Program-made: the position numbers and the translations under genes | Notes under the pieces: model-generated | What the model was told of the DNA's origin: nothing | What the model saw: only the letters and a program-made list of their open reading frames with translations | Database searches by the model: none | Shown here: in pieces, positions 9,695 through 19,665 of the stretch | Layout of the letters: each line of letters begins with the position of its first letter | Position numbering within the stretch: position 1 is the first letter of the stretch | Source: Pseudoalteromonas ostreae | GTDB lineage: Bacteria; Pseudomonadota; Gammaproteobacteria; Enterobacterales; Alteromonadaceae | Length of the DNA: 64,000 nt | Assembly (NCBI RefSeq): GCF_018069805.1 | Contig: NZ_JAGPYN010000022.1 | Coordinates: 1-64,000 of the forward strand | Direction of reading: 5' to 3'

Positions 9695-12600
9695 CTATGA
9701 TGAAAGCTGCTCTATGAGCTTTCCTTCAATAATATAAGCCAAGTTATCAATACTCGGATCTTCAAAAAACTCCGCAGGCTCTAATTCAATAGAGAACTGC
9801 TGCTTTACCTTCGCCAACATTTGAATGGCTATCAATGAGTCACCGCCCAAGGCAAATAAACTATCAAATACCCCTATTTCATCAAAGCCAAGAAACTCGC
9901 GCCAAACAGCTACTAGCTTATGTTCAAGTTCACTCTCAGGTGCTTCATATTCGGTGTCTAAGTCTGGGCGTCCATGTCCCGTTGGCTTCGTTTTAGGGTT
10001 TAAAATCGCCCGCTCCGCCTCACGTGTTACGTGTACTAGTTGTGACCAACTCATGCTAGCGGCATACACTTGCGGCTGACCACTTGCAAAAATATCAGCC
10101 AGCATGGCAGCGCCAATATCACCTTGTAGTCCTAATCCCTCAGGCAAGTCAAACTTAGCGGCCATCCCGGTTTGAGCCCAAGCATCCCAGTTAATACTGA
10201 CAACAGGGAAGTTATACGGTTGTTGAGCCAATGTATCTAAATACACGTTGGCCGCACAATAATCACTTTGCCCATATGCGCCCAATACGGAGGCCAAAGA
10301 AGAACACACAGCGAACTGCTGTAAAGCATGCTCTTTAAATACCTGTAATAAGTTCTGTGTACCTTGAATCTTGCTCGATAAGGTCACACTAGCGTGCTCC
10401 ATTGACATTCCAGCAATGAAACCACCACCTGGTAGCCCGGCACTATGTACAACATGCGTGATCGTACCAAATAGCTGCTCAGCTGACTTTACAGACTGCC
10501 CAAGCTGTACGACGTCCAATACGTCAGCAGTGATCACCATTACATCAACATTTTTCGCCTGCAGTGATAATAACCCTGTTACCTGCTTACGCAGCTTGTC
10601 ATCAGTATCACTGGCTTGTTGTAATGCTTGCCACTGAGACTCAGGTGCAAACTGACCACGAGTTTGCAAAATAAGTTTGTGACCTTGCTCACCTAGGTAT
10701 TTAGCCAGATGTAACCCTACACCACCCAAACCACCGGTAATTAACGTTACACCCGACTCAATCGATGTATCAGCACTCGTAGGAATGGCTTGCTGACTAA
10801 GCACAAAACGTTGCTTACCACGATAAGCTATTTCATTATGTTCTGGCTTATCTTCCACTAAATCAGTCACCAATTTAGTCAATACATCTTCATTGAAGGC
10901 AATATCTGCATCTTTAAATTCAATCACACGTGTGACCGTATTGTGCTCTAGAGGCAACCCACGGGTTAGACCCAAAAGCGTGGCCTTTTCTGGTGATAAA
11001 CTTTCATCGCCCAATACTGAGAACAACTGGGTAGCTAACACACTTAATCGCACATTAAAGGTCGCAACTAAGTGCTGTACCAGTGGCAGTAATGCCTCAT
11101 AACCAATGACATCATCCGATTGTGCCGGCACAAAAAAGCGCGTATCTACAAAATGTGTTACCTGTGTATCATCCGCTAAATAAGCATGTAGCTTTTCCCA
11201 ATGAGTGAGGTTTGTGTGATCAAAATTAATGTGGCCATTCTCTTGAATCGTAAACTCTGCATCACCTCTTTGTACTGCCCATAACATGGTTAATTGAGCG
11301 CCACGTTCAATAAGCGCCGTACTTAGTGCGCTGCATACATGAGAGTCTGAAGCCAATAATAAAAAGTGCTCTGCGCTCAAATCTTGACGCTTAACATGCA
11401 ACGGCTGTTGCTGCCAAATAGGTTGCAATAATTGCGGCTGTAAACTGGATGACTCAGCTTCACGTGTCGCTGACACAGTTCGGTCTTGATTTACCTCAAC
11501 CCAATATTCTTCCTGGCTAAACTGGTATTCAGGCAGTACTTTAGATGTACTCGGAGTCAACTCTCCAACATATTGCCAATCAATATTTAACCCTAACTGC
11601 CATAACGTTGCAGCCGTTTTAGCAAAAGGCGCGATGACGCCTTTCATATCGCGTACATGGGCAATAGAGTTTAACACCGTCAGCTCTTTCGGTATGCCCA
11701 CTTGCTGCACCAATTTCTGCAGCGTATCACCTGGCCCTGCTTCAATAAGCACATCACAACGCTCAGATAACGTGTGCACCCCTTCTGCAAATTTTACTGG
11801 CTGACGAATGTGATCTAACCAGTATTGCACCGATGTTGCTTGTGCATTTGTGATCAACTGTCCGGTGACATTGCTCACAAACGCAATATCAGGCGCGCTT
11901 AGGTGGACTTTCTCTAAAGCGACTTTAAACTCCGGTAAAACCGTCTCAGTTAAATGGCTATGAAATGCATGAGATACATGGAGCCTTGTACAACTTATCT
12001 GTTCGGCTTTTAGTTGTGTTTGTAATGCACTTATCGCCTCTTTTGTCCCAGCAACCACGGTATTAGTCGGACTATTTAACGCGGCAATATCCAGCTCAGC
12101 AGTTAAATAAGGGGCAAGACTTTGCTCATCAGCCACGACAGATAACATCGTACCAGGTGCCATACCTTGAAGCGCTTCTCCTCTGGCCGTCACCAAGGTA
12201 ACCGCTGTTTCTAATGACATCACATTTGCCAAACATGCCGCGACATACTCACCAATGCTGTGTCCCAACATGCCAGTGATCGTTACACCTAATGCCTGAT
12301 ATGTGCGCGCCATCGCATAACCCACAATAAATAATGCCGGCTGCGTCACTCGCGTTTGGTTCAGAAGTTGGTTCGCTATCAGAACTTGATCATCTTCAGG
12401 TGAAAATACCGTAGTAAGTTGCTGTTGTAATTGCTCAGAAAAATGACTTAGCGCTTCATTAAACACAGATTTAAAATACGCGTTATATTTGAGCAATGGC
12501 TGAGCCATAGTTACATACTGAGAGCCCTGTCCCGAAAACAACAAGCCAATACGCACATCCGTCGTTTTCATTGCCACAACGTCACGGCTTAACATCGCGA

Positions 12601-14125
12601 CGGCTTGCTCGTGATCTTTGACCACAAATGCTTTTCTATAGGCGAGTGCGGCACGCTTTTGTTGTAATTGCGCGGCAGCTTCTGGAACAGTGTGTGGCTG
12701 TGCAACCAACATATTCTGAAGCGCAGCAACCTGATCATTCAGCCCATTTTTAGTCGCTCCACTCACAGGTAAGATATACCAGGGCGCTCGGCGTGTTAAC
12801 TCTGCTGGTTCCGGTTGCTCCTGCAGAACATATTCTTCTAAAATAACATGCGCATTGGTGCCCCCCATCCCTAACGAACTAACAGCCGCCCTGCGAGGTG
12901 TATCAGTTTCCCATGCTTTTAATGTGTCATTGACATAAAATGGGCTCGTCGAGAAGTCGATTGCTGGGTTTAACGGCTTGGCATGAATGCTTGGGGGCAA
13001 TTGCTTATATCGCAAAGCTTGAACGGCTTTGATCAAACCTGTGACACCCGCAGCTGAGTCTAAATGCCCAATATTGGCTTTAATCGAGCCAATGGCACAA
13101 TACTGTTTTTTATCAGATTGATAGGCTTGGCTAAGAGCAGCAATTTCGATCGGGTCACCCAGTTTAGTACCTGTACCATGTGTTTCAATATATCCAATTG
13201 AGCTCGGGTCCACGTCAGCAAATTCAAGTGCAGCAGTCACCGCATTGGCTTGGCCTGTTACACTCGGTGCCGTATACCCAATTTTATCTTTACCATCGTT
13301 ATTAACCGCTGAACCTCGGATCACAGCCAAAATACTATCGCCAGCATTGCGGGCATCTTCAACACGCTTCAATACCACTGCTGCACTTCCGCTACCAATT
13401 AAGATACCATCGGCATTTTCTGAAAAGGCACTTAACTGTCCAGTGGGAGATAAACTCCCCCCTGCGGGTGCATGATACCCCTGTTCGAATGCCAAATTTA
13501 GCCATACACCGCCAGCGAGTGCTGCATCACTTTCAAAGTTTTGCAGTGAACGGCATGCCATATGAACGGCAACCAACGAGGTTGAACAGGCTGTTTGTAC
13601 GGTGACCGACGGGCCTTTAAGATTGAGCCCATAGCTCACCCGCGTCGCTAAAGAATCTTTATCATTACCGTTTGTTAAAGCTAACAAGCTCGTTATGTCA
13701 TTTTGCGTGTTATTTGATAACAGATTTTGCAGTAAGTAACTCGGTACTCCACACCCAGCAAAGACGCCTGTTAAATTATTAGCACATGGTGTGATGCCTG
13801 CATCTTCCAATGCATGCCAACACGTCTGTAAAAAAATACGCTGTTGAGGGTCAAGTTGCTCAGCCTCTTTGGGGCTATAGCCAAAAAAGCCAGCATCAAA
13901 CGCTTTAATCCCTGAGAACGGGATCCCTGCTTTAACATAGTCAGGATCCGCTAACGTGTCACTGTCTACCCCAGCGCCACGCAGTTGTTCATCATTATAT
14001 GGTGTGATACTGCAATGTTGCTTCGCGATATTTTGCCAAAGCTCTTCGACGTTATTTGCATCAGGAAAACGCCCAGCCATACCAACGACCGCGATGTCTA
14101 ATTCACTATATTCTCTGTTTGACAT
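9695..14125 (-). CDS. Type I polyketide synthase module, KS-AT-KR-ACP
   Basis: 1476 residues. Ketosynthase with active-site Cys in TACSTS (near 180) and the two His in ETHGTGT (near 315) and NIGHLDSA (near 355). Acyltransferase with GHSIGE (near 621) and HAFH (near 720), the pattern of malonyl-CoA-specific ATs. Ketoreductase with GGLGGVG (near 1131) and the Ser-Tyr-Asn set in SSLASVLG/QSDYCAAN (near 1278). Carrier with LGGDSL (near 1429). The 290 residues between AT and KR look like the KR structural half; no dehydratase or enoylreductase was seen. Expected step: extend the aminoacyl chain from the starter protein by two carbons and reduce the keto group, leaving a beta-hydroxy-gamma-amino unit. 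KR stereotype is unclear: no LDD motif and no diagnostic Trp. It starts 2 bases after the preceding stop codon, so translation is probably coupled. Confidence 0.95.
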   Translation of the reverse strand: MSNREYSELDIAVVGMAGRFPDANNVEELWQNIAKQHCSITPYNDEQLRGAGVDSDTLADPDYVKAGIPFSGIKAFDAGFFGYSPKEAEQLDPQQRIFLQTCWHALEDAGITPCANNLTGVFAGCGVPSYLLQNLLSNNTQNDITSLLALTNGNDKDSLATRVSYGLNLKGPSVTVQTACSTSLVAVHMACRSLQNFESDAALAGGVWLNLAFEQGYHAPAGGSLSPTGQLSAFSENADGILIGSGSAAVVLKRVEDARNAGDSILAVIRGSAVNNDGKDKIGYTAPSVTGQANAVTAALEFADVDPSSIGYIETHGTGTKLGDPIEIAALSQAYQSDKKQYCAIGSIKANIGHLDSAAGVTGLIKAVQALRYKQLPPSIHAKPLNPAIDFSTSPFYVNDTLKAWETDTPRRAAVSSLGMGGTNAHVILEEYVLQEQPEPAELTRRAPWYILPVSGATKNGLNDQVAALQNMLVAQPHTVPEAAAQLQQKRAALAYRKAFVVKDHEQAVAMLSRDVVAMKTTDVRIGLLFSGQGSQYVTMAQPLLKYNAYFKSVFNEALSHFSEQLQQQLTTVFSPEDDQVLIANQLLNQTRVTQPALFIVGYAMARTYQALGVTITGMLGHSIGEYVAACLANVMSLETAVTLVTARGEALQGMAPGTMLSVVADEQSLAPYLTAELDIAALNSPTNTVVAGTKEAISALQTQLKAEQISCTRLHVSHAFHSHLTETVLPEFKVALEKVHLSAPDIAFVSNVTGQLITNAQATSVQYWLDHIRQPVKFAEGVHTLSERCDVLIEAGPGDTLQKLVQQVGIPKELTVLNSIAHVRDMKGVIAPFAKTAATLWQLGLNIDWQYVGELTPSTSKVLPEYQFSQEEYWVEVNQDRTVSATREAESSSLQPQLLQPIWQQQPLHVKRQDLSAEHFLLLASDSHVCSALSTALIERGAQLTMLWAVQRGDAEFTIQENGHINFDHTNLTHWEKLHAYLADDTQVTHFVDTRFFVPAQSDDVIGYEALLPLVQHLVATFNVRLSVLATQLFSVLGDESLSPEKATLLGLTRGLPLEHNTVTRVIEFKDADIAFNEDVLTKLVTDLVEDKPEHNEIAYRGKQRFVLSQQAIPTSADTSIESGVTLITGGLGGVGLHLAKYLGEQGHKLILQTRGQFAPESQWQALQQASDTDDKLRKQVTGLLSLQAKNVDVMVITADVLDVVQLGQSVKSAEQLFGTITHVVHSAGLPGGGFIAGMSMEHASVTLSSKIQGTQNLLQVFKEHALQQFAVCSSLASVLGAYGQSDYCAANVYLDTLAQQPYNFPVVSINWDAWAQTGMAAKFDLPEGLGLQGDIGAAMLADIFASGQPQVYAASMSWSQLVHVTREAERAILNPKTKPTGHGRPDLDTEYEAPESELEHKLVAVWREFLGFDEIGVFDSLFALGGDSLIAIQMLAKVKQQFSIELEPAEFFEDPSIDNLAYIIEGKLIEQLSS

Positions 14126-14127
14126 AA

Positions 14128-17100
14128 TTAAGATTCTCTTGCTTTTTTACGACGAGCAGCCAATGCATTCATGCCACGCTTTTGTTTGTCGGCTGAGGGA
14201 GTATTTGGTGCAGACAGATCGCCTACCGCACAACCCGATAAATACGCAGCTAAACTCGCCACACTCGGATAAGTAAATAACTCAGTAAGCTGTAATTTAG
14301 GAAAATGACTTTGTAATGTTTCATGTACCGCCATTAATAATAATGAATGCCCACCCACATCAAAAAAGTTAGCCTGACGGTCAATCAAACCAAGCTTAAG
14401 ATGTTGCTGCCAAGCTAAGCTAATAAGCTGTTCAATTTCATTACTCGCTATTTCTATTGGGGCGTCTGTAGCAGTATCTGCAATTGCAGGTAAGTTATGG
14501 CGATCTAATTTGCCGTTATTATTCACTTGTAATTTAGGCACAATAACTAGGTGTTTCGGTATCATGTAATGGGGTAATTGCTCAATAAGCGCCCGCTTTA
14601 AATTAGCGCTGGTTAATGATTGCTCTGCACTACTTTCAACATACGCAATAAGCTCTAAACCATGTTTAGCATCTTGTGTTACTACTACGGCGGTGTTTAC
14701 ATGAGATAATTGACATAAGTGCTGCTCTATTTCACTTAATTCAACCCTAAAGCCCCGTATTTTAACTTGATGATCACGTCGACCAACATAATGTAATTGT
14801 CCACCTTGCCAACGAACTAAATCTCCCGTTGCATACATACGCGCGCCACTATCTATAAATGGGTCCGCTATAAACCTCTGCGCCGTCTGTACTGGTTGAT
14901 GACAATACTCACGGGCTAAAATATCACCACCAACATAAAGTTCACCAATTTGATTTTCATCAACAAGCGTTAAGTTATCATCAAGCACATACAAACGACG
15001 CCCCTGTAAAGGTGTCCCCAATGGGACAGATCTATTAGCTGCTAATGATTGGCAGTCGTAAATTGCTGCTTCCACTACTATCTCAGTGGGCCCATATGTG
15101 TTTAACAGCCGAACATGCCCAAGACCAGCGGCATGCCAATCAGCAATCCCATTAACCGACATTGCTTCACCGCCGGAGTGAACTTGGCGTAAATGAGGCA
15201 AAACAATAGGTGTGTGCTGTTTAGCCCAGCTTGCAGCAATACTTCGCCAATACGCTGCGCTTAAATCCATTACTGATATATTGTGTTGTAAAGCTTGCTG
15301 GTAGAGCGTTTGCGCATCCCATAAGTTATCATCACGTAATACGATGCTCGCTCCAATAGCCCACGTTGGAAAAAGTTGTTCCACAAAGGCGTCAAAGTTG
15401 GCAGTAGCAAATTGCAGTACAACATCTTCTTTACTAAGCCCAATAAATTCTTTGGCTGATTCTATATAAAGTGCTAATGCGCCATGGCTAATAGCGACCC
15501 CCTTGGCTTGACCGGTTGAGCCAGAGGTATAATTTAAATAAGCAACCTGCTCAACGTGACTAAAAACAAAAGGTACGTCAGTGCCTTGGTGTGGCTTACC
15601 CAGTAACGTATTTGGCAATAACCATGCACCAGAAAAATCGGTAATGTCTTGTGATTGATCAGCAAAGATTCCTTGGCAAGCGCTATCTTGTAGCATGTGT
15701 TGCAACTTTTGCTTAGGGAGGCTCATATCAAGGGGTAAATAAGCAACACGCGCTTTTATACACGCCAATATACAAGCAAGCATAATAGGAGTTCTTGGTA
15801 GCATCACCCCAACAACAGGGTTACAGCCAAGTTCTGAGGCTATTAACCCCCGCGCTAAACAATTCGCTGTTTGTTCTAACCAACCATAGCTGTAATGCGT
15901 ATTTTGATAGATAATTGCAGTGCTATCTGGCGCGTGTTGCGATACCGACGTTAACCAATTAGTTTTAGGTAACTGGCTACATTTCCCTTGTCCTAACTGT
16001 AACCACTGCTTTGTGTTTTGGGTCGGTACTAAGTTACCAATTGCTAGTTGTGGCTGTTGGATAATTTGTGTCAGTAGTGTGTGCCAACAAGCCTTTATTT
16101 TTGCTACATAATCACTGTCGAATAATGCGCTGTTATATTGTAGCTCAAGAGCCAGCTCGCCATCAGCAAATAACCGTGAATCTACACTAAAATCAAATTG
16201 CGCTTCATGGGGCAATGATTGGATCTGTGCACACGTCAATTCAGGCAGTGACGCTAAGCCATTAAAATCATACTCAACGTGATTAAACATAACTTGGAAC
16301 AAAGGTGTTTGCCCTAAAAGGCGTTCAGGGTTTAATATTTCAACCAATTTTTCAAACGGGTAGTCCTGATTTTCCTGCGCCATCATTACTTTTTCTTTAC
16401 AAACATCCAATACACTTTCAAAGCTTTGCTGCGGGGAAATATCTGCCGTGATCACTTGGGTATTTATAAAAAAACCAGCTAAAGACTGCACTTGCGCATT
16501 TTGTCTATTCGCTGTTGCAATTGCGATCCGTGGTTTTGCTCTGCCTGCTATGCGATAAAACAATACTTGTAAACTGCTTAATAGCAGCATAAATAAACTA
16601 GCATGTTGCTGGTGTGCCACTGCCTGAAGACTTTGTACCTGTTGATAATTAACTGTCAACATGGTTGTAGCTAATGGCACTACATCGAGTTGTCGATGAT
16701 GTTGCGGCGCTAAAAGCACTTCATCTCCAGCGCCTTGCAATTGTGCTTGCCAGTATGCTAATTGCGCACTAGCTTGCTCTGATAGCAACCAGTCTTGTTG
16801 CCAAGCAGCATAATCACTGTAACTTATTTCTGGCTGGTTTGTTGGTAACGGTTGTCCAAGACAAAGGCAGTGGTAATACTTGCTTATTGCCTCAATCAAT
16901 AACTCAAATGTCCACGCATCAGAAGCAATATGATGCATTGAGAGTAACCAAGTATAGCGCTTATCTGCACTGCGAATTAAACCAATCCTAAAGTTTTCAC
17001 CTTGATCTAAAGCAAATGTTTGACGACTAAAGTCTGCTATCCAAGCAGCACTTTCTTGCTCATTCTCTTTTTGCGCTCGTAGATCTGCGAACTGCCAATC

Positions 17101-19350
17101 AAGGGTTTGCGTTACAGTACTTTGTCGCCACTGTCCGTGGTTGTTCTTAAAGTACCGTTGTCGCAAAATAGCTTGTTCGTTTAGCACTTGTTGACACGCT
17201 ACCTGTAAAGCATCCTTATTTACGACGCCATTTAACGTGAGCTGCGCACCTATGTGATTTGCATTACTATGCGGTTGCAATTGCCATAAAAATACTTGCC
17301 TGAGTTGTTGCGCACTCAATGGTGCCTCAACTAAGTCTTGTTTTTCGATAATTATCGAGGTGTTTTTTTTAGTTTGAACTTGTTTAACTAAAACACAAAA
17401 ATCAACGAATCGGTGAGCGCTAAAAATACTCGTTGTATCTAAATAGCAATTAAACTTTTTTTGTACTTTTGTAAGTAATTGCACCGCTTTAATTGAGCTG
17501 CCGCCTAACGCAAAAAAATCATCCTGATCGCCACGTACTGGATAATGTAAAACAGCTTGCCACAATGCGGCCATGTCATTTTCAAATTTGTTCCACTGTG
17601 TATGATCTGTTGAATTTTGCAGTATTAATTGCTGTAGCTCTTCACGACTAAATCCCCCGTAAACAGCGAGCTTATTTGCTGTATATAATTTCAAGCACGC
17701 GCTACGTTGTAATTTACCGCTAGAGGTTTTAGGTAACCCCCCTTGGTCTAAAAGAATGATAAGTTCTGGACAATGCCCAAATTCAGAAAGAATAAAGTCA
17801 CGAATGATAATTGCTGTTTGTGTAGCTGGAGTTTGGTTACGATACTGGTTACTCGTTTCAATTGCTAAACCAATCCCTTCACCAGATTCTTTGCTAGGAA
17901 TAGGGAATGCCGACACTCTTCCTTGGCGTACAAAGCTCAATTGGGCCTCAATACTGCGCTCAAGATCTTGCGGATACAAATTATGACCATTGATAATGAT
18001 CAAATCTTTTTGTCGACCTGAAATAAACAACTGCTCGTTATAAATATAACCGACATCACCGGTGCGCAACCAACGTTTACCATCAAGTTCAACAAACGTC
18101 TCTACTGTAGCAACCTCATTTTGCCAATAACCCAAAGCGATACTCGGACCTGCACACCAGATCTCACCTATTTCGCCAGCCGCTTTGGCTGCAAACGTCG
18201 TAGGGCACGAGATCCGTAATGTATGATCAGCTCCCACCAAACCACACCCAACCTGATGGCTATAACTATCCGTATTGCGACTATCTTTTGCCCTTACACT
18301 CTTTGCTTTTCCTTTCGCGAGTTGGTTATTATCAAAAGCACGTATATACGCACCTTTGAAAGCTTCACTCCCCGTGACCATTAAGGTGCCTTCAGCCAAA
18401 CCATAACAAGGATAAATTGCAGATTCTTTAAAGCCAGATCCAGCAAACTTATCCGCAAACTCGAGTAAAGTGTCATGTCGAATAGGTTCGGCGCCAGAGT
18501 AGGCAACTCGCCAATGACTCAAATCGAACTGACTCAGTTGAGCTGCTTTAATTCGATCTAAGCAAAGTCGAAAAGAAAAATCAGGTCCGCCAGAAATAGT
18601 GCCTTTATAATCACTAATAAGTTGCAACCAGCGTGCTGGCCGCTCCATAAAGTATCGAGGGGATGCCAACACCAATGGGAAACCTACAAACAGAGGTTGT
18701 AATAACCCACCAATCAAGCCCATATCATGAAAAAGTGGCAACCAACTCACCATAATATCGTTTTCGGTTGTTTGCATTTTCTGGCTGATCACCCGCTCAT
18801 TCGCTATTAAATTACCATGGCTAATCATTACGCCTTTGGGTTTTGCTGTAGAGCCTGATGTATATTGCAAAAATGCAATGTCGTTTGGCTTCGCGTCATA
18901 ACGAGCTGGTGTTTCGTAACAATCATTAAGTTCATCAATTACTAACATTTGGCTATTCGTAAGCTGCTCACACATTATACTTACGGTATCTGCGAAACGA
19001 CGACTAGTAAGTACCAACGTCGCTTGTGAATCTTCAGCAATACCTACTGTACGTGCAATATGTTGCGCTTTAGTTGACTCTGGCGCAAAGCTGGGGATCG
19101 CTGTAACCCCCAAATACTGACATGCTAAAAAGCTAGTAACATAATCAATTCCTGTATCCATAAGAATTAATACACGTTCTTTTGCTGCAACTAATGGCGC
19201 AATATGACTGGCAACAAGCAAGCTTTGTGCATAAAGTGCTTTATAGCTATAGGTGATTTTATTTTTACGGTCGACACAGATCAGCGCACACTGCTCTGAT
19301 TGTTGCTCGACATGGACATACAAATAATCCATGATGGTAATAGCTGTCAT
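14128..19350 (-). CDS. Starter protein: fatty acyl-AMP ligase-ACP-C-A-T
   Basis: 1740 residues. Residues 1-570 form a fatty acyl-AMP ligase (QYTSGSTAKPKGV near 167-180; SWLPLFHDMGLIGG typical of FAALs). Then a carrier (LGGSSI, Ser near 617), a condensation domain (HHIASDAW near 805; the final Gly of HHxxxDG is Ala), an adenylation domain (YTSGSTGQAKGV near 1272), a carrier (VGGHSL near 1667) and a basic tail that could dock to the PKS. GrsA-numbered code of the A domain: D-A-E-D-H-G-T-V-E-K. Its acidic residues suggest a basic substrate such as Lys, Orn or Arg; this is weak. Role: activates a fatty acid, acylates the first amino acid and passes the chain to the PKS, so the product should be a lipopeptide or an acylated precursor. 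GGAG precedes the ATG by 6 bases. Confidence 0.94.
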   Translation of the reverse strand: MTAITIMDYLYVHVEQQSEQCALICVDRKNKITYSYKALYAQSLLVASHIAPLVAAKERVLILMDTGIDYVTSFLACQYLGVTAIPSFAPESTKAQHIARTVGIAEDSQATLVLTSRRFADTVSIMCEQLTNSQMLVIDELNDCYETPARYDAKPNDIAFLQYTSGSTAKPKGVMISHGNLIANERVISQKMQTTENDIMVSWLPLFHDMGLIGGLLQPLFVGFPLVLASPRYFMERPARWLQLISDYKGTISGGPDFSFRLCLDRIKAAQLSQFDLSHWRVAYSGAEPIRHDTLLEFADKFAGSGFKESAIYPCYGLAEGTLMVTGSEAFKGAYIRAFDNNQLAKGKAKSVRAKDSRNTDSYSHQVGCGLVGADHTLRISCPTTFAAKAAGEIGEIWCAGPSIALGYWQNEVATVETFVELDGKRWLRTGDVGYIYNEQLFISGRQKDLIIINGHNLYPQDLERSIEAQLSFVRQGRVSAFPIPSKESGEGIGLAIETSNQYRNQTPATQTAIIIRDFILSEFGHCPELIILLDQGGLPKTSSGKLQRSACLKLYTANKLAVYGGFSREELQQLILQNSTDHTQWNKFENDMAALWQAVLHYPVRGDQDDFFALGGSSIKAVQLLTKVQKKFNCYLDTTSIFSAHRFVDFCVLVKQVQTKKNTSIIIEKQDLVEAPLSAQQLRQVFLWQLQPHSNANHIGAQLTLNGVVNKDALQVACQQVLNEQAILRQRYFKNNHGQWRQSTVTQTLDWQFADLRAQKENEQESAAWIADFSRQTFALDQGENFRIGLIRSADKRYTWLLSMHHIASDAWTFELLIEAISKYYHCLCLGQPLPTNQPEISYSDYAAWQQDWLLSEQASAQLAYWQAQLQGAGDEVLLAPQHHRQLDVVPLATTMLTVNYQQVQSLQAVAHQQHASLFMLLLSSLQVLFYRIAGRAKPRIAIATANRQNAQVQSLAGFFINTQVITADISPQQSFESVLDVCKEKVMMAQENQDYPFEKLVEILNPERLLGQTPLFQVMFNHVEYDFNGLASLPELTCAQIQSLPHEAQFDFSVDSRLFADGELALELQYNSALFDSDYVAKIKACWHTLLTQIIQQPQLAIGNLVPTQNTKQWLQLGQGKCSQLPKTNWLTSVSQHAPDSTAIIYQNTHYSYGWLEQTANCLARGLIASELGCNPVVGVMLPRTPIMLACILACIKARVAYLPLDMSLPKQKLQHMLQDSACQGIFADQSQDITDFSGAWLLPNTLLGKPHQGTDVPFVFSHVEQVAYLNYTSGSTGQAKGVAISHGALALYIESAKEFIGLSKEDVVLQFATANFDAFVEQLFPTWAIGASIVLRDDNLWDAQTLYQQALQHNISVMDLSAAYWRSIAASWAKQHTPIVLPHLRQVHSGGEAMSVNGIADWHAAGLGHVRLLNTYGPTEIVVEAAIYDCQSLAANRSVPLGTPLQGRRLYVLDDNLTLVDENQIGELYVGGDILAREYCHQPVQTAQRFIADPFIDSGARMYATGDLVRWQGGQLHYVGRRDHQVKIRGFRVELSEIEQHLCQLSHVNTAVVVTQDAKHGLELIAYVESSAEQSLTSANLKRALIEQLPHYMIPKHLVIVPKLQVNNNGKLDRHNLPAIADTATDAPIEIASNEIEQLISLAWQQHLKLGLIDRQANFFDVGGHSLLLMAVHETLQSHFPKLQLTELFTYPSVASLAAYLSGCAVGDLSAPNTPSADKQKRGMNALAARRKKARES

Positions 19351-19375
19351 GATTTACTCCATTAAAGTTAGCACG

Positions 19376-19606
19376 TCAGACTTCATCATGACCCTGAGCA
19401 GCTTGCTCTGCCATTGCTTTTCTTAAACTTAAAGGGCGCATATCCGTCCAATGTTGGTTTATATAATCTAAGCATAGGGCTTTATTTCCTTCGATACCCA
19501 CATCAGTCCAACCACCCGGTACTGTTTTATAAGCAGGCCATAGGGAATACTGTTCTTCATGATTAATTAATACTTTAAAAACACCGTCTTCGTTATCAAA
19601 ACTCAT
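19376..19606 (-). CDS. MbtH-family NRPS accessory protein
   Basis: 76 residues from the preferred start MSFDNEDGVF, which has GAGG 7 bases upstream; an in-frame start six codons earlier lacks a ribosome site and adds a non-family extension. Family signature is clear: EEQYSLWPAYKTVPGGW, then CLDYINQHWTDMRPLSLR. MbtH proteins bind NRPS adenylation domains and aid their folding and activity. It lies directly upstream of the starter NRPS and downstream of the acylase, as expected for a cotranscribed partner. Confidence 0.95.
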   Translation of the reverse strand: MSFDNEDGVFKVLINHEEQYSLWPAYKTVPGGWTDVGIEGNKALCLDYINQHWTDMRPLSLRKAMAEQAAQGHDEV

Positions 19607-19665
19607 GTGCTGTCCTCTGATCATTGTTTGTTATTGATGGTGTGACGTATAGCGGTGAAAAATTT

